Assembly: GCA_015222295.1 (NCBI GenBank)
Contig: JADFUZ010000070.1
Location: 1-19,605 of the forward strand
From: Chloroflexota bacterium
Lineage (GTDB): Bacteria; Chloroflexota; Dehalococcoidia; GIF9; AB-539-J10
Direction of reading: 5' to 3'
DNA: 19,605 bases
Below, in pieces: positions 17,558-19,605 of this stretch (positions are counted from its first letter, which is position 1; each line of letters opens with the position of its first letter). The translations under genes and the position numbers were made by a program. The notes under the pieces were generated by a model that was given only the letters and a program-made list of their open reading frames with translations, was not told where the DNA came from and searched no databases.

Positions 17558-18034
17558 CTAGTTTCCCTGCGCCAGGTTTTCCAATTCTCTCACCATCGCT
17601 TGCCAGTGCGTTCCGTGCCAGTAGATGCGATGGCATAGAGGACACTCCACATATTCCTCCTGGGTCTCGGAGACGTGACGTGGAACCAGATATCGTACTC
17701 CCTCTTTGCTTCGCGGAACGAGCGTTTGATTGCATTCAAGGCAGAGAGAGAACGGTTTGAAGTGATAGTCTAGGTTCAGTGTTTTGACCGTTTCGCGTAG
17801 TTGGGCTTTCGGGTCATCATCCTTGATGTGTACTGTCTGTACTTTCCCGTCTACGACGACACGTCTTTTCATGATTTCGGCATTCTTCGTCAGTATTACT
17901 CTACGCTCCCTGATGGAAATGTCGATCATCTTCCCATCGTTCTTTTCTTCAAATAGCAGCGTATCATAGCCAATCATCCTGAGCCATCTGGCCAACTTTC
18001 CGACGTTGCCTTCGGCGATGAATCTAGTTTGCAT
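17558..18034 (-). CDS. Mut7-C (DUF82) PIN-like RNase-fold protein with zinc ribbon
   Basis: A 158-residue protein of the Mut7-C family, a PIN-fold predicted ribonuclease domain followed by a four-cysteine zinc ribbon. The N-terminus FIAEGNVGKLARWLRMIGYD and the ERRVILTKNAEIMKRR segment are family landmarks, and Cys98, Cys101, Cys131 and Cys134 form the ribbon, followed by the typical RIYWHGTHW tail. Family members usually show Asp in the first motif (ADGMLGRLA) and in the LTRD motif; here these are Glu8 and Asn51, so nuclease activity may be changed or lost. The role is not known for most members. It lies two bases upstream of coaX on the same strand and is likely co-transcribed. The sequence before its ATG has no clear ribosome site; TATAGA lies eight bases upstream but without a credible -35. 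Confidence 0.85.
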   Translation of the reverse strand: MQTRFIAEGNVGKLARWLRMIGYDTLLFEEKNDGKMIDISIRERRVILTKNAEIMKRRVVVDGKVQTVHIKDDDPKAQLRETVKTLNLDYHFKPFSLCLECNQTLVPRSKEGVRYLVPRHVSETQEEYVECPLCHRIYWHGTHWQAMVRELENLAQGN

Positions 18035-18091
18035 GGCTCGTTTCTATAAGAGCGGTGCTGGCCAAGTGGCGCACCGGTCACGCGCTGCTAC

Positions 18092-19042
18092 CTAGATCCA
18101 GCCCCGGCGGCGCAGATAAGCAAACATGGCTGCTCCCACGACTGCCATAATCGCAAACAAGATACCCAGCGGCACGAGACTGCCGGACTCAACTCCCCCC
18201 GGCAAAGGTATGTTCATGCCGTAGATGCCAGAAAGAAGGGTGGGTGGTGCCAACATGGCCATAACGATGGTCAATACTTGCATTATCTCCTGAATTCGAT
18301 GTGAGGTGAGCCAGTTACTGGTTTCTGCGAGTCCGTCAACAACCTCCTTAGACTCTTCGAGGCCATCCCAGATCCTGCGGACGTGGTCGGCAATATCGCC
18401 GAAGTAGATGTCTTGCTCTTCCTTGATAAAAGGGTACTCCTCGCTTTCAAGCGTCTCGATTACGGAGATCTGCGGACGAACCACACGCCGAAAGGAGATC
18501 AAATCGCGACGGATCAAGGAAATCTGACGGACTGTTTCTGGAACGGCTTTGGCGAAGATCACTTCCTCTATGTCGTCAATGTTGTCCGTGATCTTTGTGA
18601 GGATAGGGAAACAGTAGTTGATCAGTCTATCAAGGATGTGGTAGAGGAGGAATCCCGAGCTTCGGCCGAGGTATCTTGTTCTGCTTTTGTCGCTCGTTTG
18701 GCATTCCCGGAAGAATCTCGCCAGAGGCTTCAGGTCGGCGTTGCAATGTACTGTGACGAGATAGCTCTCGCCGACGAAAATGTCCACCTCGCTCGGTCTC
18801 GTTATGCGGTTCTCCTTATCAAACACGGGGAACTGGAGGACGATGAACAGATGGTCATCGTACTCGTCGATCTTGGGACGTTGTGCGCGGCTCAGGACGT
18901 CGTCCAGATTGAGGGGGTGAAAGTCAAAGTGCTTGGCGAGGAACTCGACTTCACCAGAGGAAGGCCTTTCGATATAGATCCACGTTAGCTTGCCTTCGTG
19001 AATTGAGCTCAAGTTCAGTTGTTTCTGCTCAGCGAGAGACAT
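18092..19042 (-). CDS. corA: CorA family magnesium/cobalt transporter
   Basis: Pentameric inner-membrane channel for Mg2+ (and Co2+ or Ni2+). The 316-residue protein has the long cytosolic domain (residues 1-250, including FHPLNLDDVLSRAQRPKIDEYDDH and HILDRLINYCFPIL), the stalk helix, TM1 (about 255-274) ending in the signature YGMN (274-277), a short external loop IPLPGGVESG, TM2 (about 288-309), and the basic C-terminus YLRRRGWI. Every hallmark is in place. GGAGG lies three bases before the ATG. It is divergent from the 16S rRNA gene; the 177-base interval serves both. A -10-like TAGAAT is present at 19078-19073 on the minus strand but its -35 is poor. It is separated from the next gene by 57 bases and may or may not share a transcript with it. 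Confidence 0.95.
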   Translation of the reverse strand: MSLAEQKQLNLSSIHEGKLTWIYIERPSSGEVEFLAKHFDFHPLNLDDVLSRAQRPKIDEYDDHLFIVLQFPVFDKENRITRPSEVDIFVGESYLVTVHCNADLKPLARFFRECQTSDKSRTRYLGRSSGFLLYHILDRLINYCFPILTKITDNIDDIEEVIFAKAVPETVRQISLIRRDLISFRRVVRPQISVIETLESEEYPFIKEEQDIYFGDIADHVRRIWDGLEESKEVVDGLAETSNWLTSHRIQEIMQVLTIVMAMLAPPTLLSGIYGMNIPLPGGVESGSLVPLGILFAIMAVVGAAMFAYLRRRGWI

Positions 19043-19146
19043 GAACCTCCGCCACTGGAAAGAAGTCTTGATATTCTATTTGTATCAGCGCAGTCGGAAA
19101 AGAACTGGCCTGAAACGCGTCGCGCCCGAACTTGCTGACAATTGAC

Positions 19147-19175
19147 TTGACAATCCTCGTAGATGGTTATAGTAT
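19147..19175 (+). promoter_or_regulatory. Promoter of the rRNA gene
   Basis: A perfect -35 TTGACA (19147-19152) and TAGTAT (19170-19175, four of six) are spaced by 17 bases. TATAGT at 19168-19173 is an alternative with 15 bases. Transcription should begin about 19182, roughly 38 bases before the 16S mature end, a short leader for an rRNA operon. It could be one of several tandem promoters, but I see no other good pair in the 100 bases upstream. Confidence 0.6.
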
Positions 19176-19188
19176 AACATCCTGAGTA

Positions 19189-19205
19189 CCTTAACAACTG
19201 AATAG
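19189..19205 (+). promoter_or_regulatory. boxA-like antitermination element
   Basis: CCTTAACAACTGAATAG resembles the boxA element of rRNA leaders (E. coli GCTCTTTAACAA), where NusB-NusE bind the nascent RNA to prevent Rho termination. It lies between the predicted transcript start and the 16S gene, the correct place. Similarity is by eye only. Confidence 0.35.
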
Positions 19206-19219
19206 TGGAAGGAAGGTTC

Positions 19220-19605
<386 letters not shown>

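Noticed and set aside
17556..17735. 60-residue N-terminal extension of coaX
   Set aside because: It lies inside the Mut7-C gene in another frame and looks unlike pantothenate kinase; the ATG at 17555 gives the normal family start.
18383..18988. 201-residue open frame opposite corA
   Set aside because: Shadow of corA; a charged composition produced by reading conserved codons backwards, with no family resemblance.

Overview
The window reads as ordinary chromosomal DNA of a bacterium, most likely a member of Chloroflexota close to Dehalococcoidia. The 5' part of a 16S rRNA gene at the right end carries stretches I associate with that group, such as CCTTATGCATGCAAGTCG and GCAGCAAGGGATATTGGGCA. 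SecA has a roughly 20-residue insertion after residue 160 of the kind seen in that phylum. This placement comes from memory of signatures, not from a database search. Every gene I can recognise is core housekeeping or a common transporter. I see no mobile element, CRISPR array, toxin-antitoxin pair, defence locus or secondary-metabolite cluster. No gap between genes exceeds 300 bases.

Left end (1-3281, minus strand): a heat-shock operon hrcA-grpE-dnaK. dnaK runs off the window edge. A sigma-70 type promoter and a CIRCE operator (the HrcA binding site) sit immediately before hrcA, so the operon should repress itself through HrcA. A second, divergent promoter lies back to back with it and drives glyA; its -10 box ends only nine bases before the glyA start codon, which predicts a nearly leaderless mRNA.

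Middle (3282-12800, plus strand): glyA (serine hydroxymethyltransferase), a 12-helix MFS transporter, then a probable operon of prs (PRPP synthetase), secA (protein export motor), polX (DNA polymerase X with PHP domain), a HAD-IB phosphatase-like gene and a helical protein I do not recognise. prs has an extended -10 promoter. prs-secA and polX-HAD are packed at +2 and -1 bases.

Right (12788-19042, minus strand): corA (Mg2+ channel), a Mut7-C/PIN-like protein with zinc ribbon, coaX (type III pantothenate kinase), coaBC and valS. coaX and coaBC supply steps 1, 2 and 3 of coenzyme A synthesis from pantothenate. The unrecognised plus-strand gene and valS overlap tail to tail by 13 bases next to a perfect hairpin.

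Far right (19043-19605): a promoter, a boxA-like leader and the first ~386 bases of the 16S rRNA gene.

I did not find a convincing new biological system. The points worth a second look are catalytic-motif departures in otherwise normal enzymes (Gln beside the PLP lysine of GlyA, Asp and Ser in the CoaC half of CoaBC, lost acidic residues in the Mut7-C protein, KMSKL in ValRS, FSNEN in PRPP synthetase), the leaderless glyA prediction, the 16S primer-site change, and the unrecognised helical protein.
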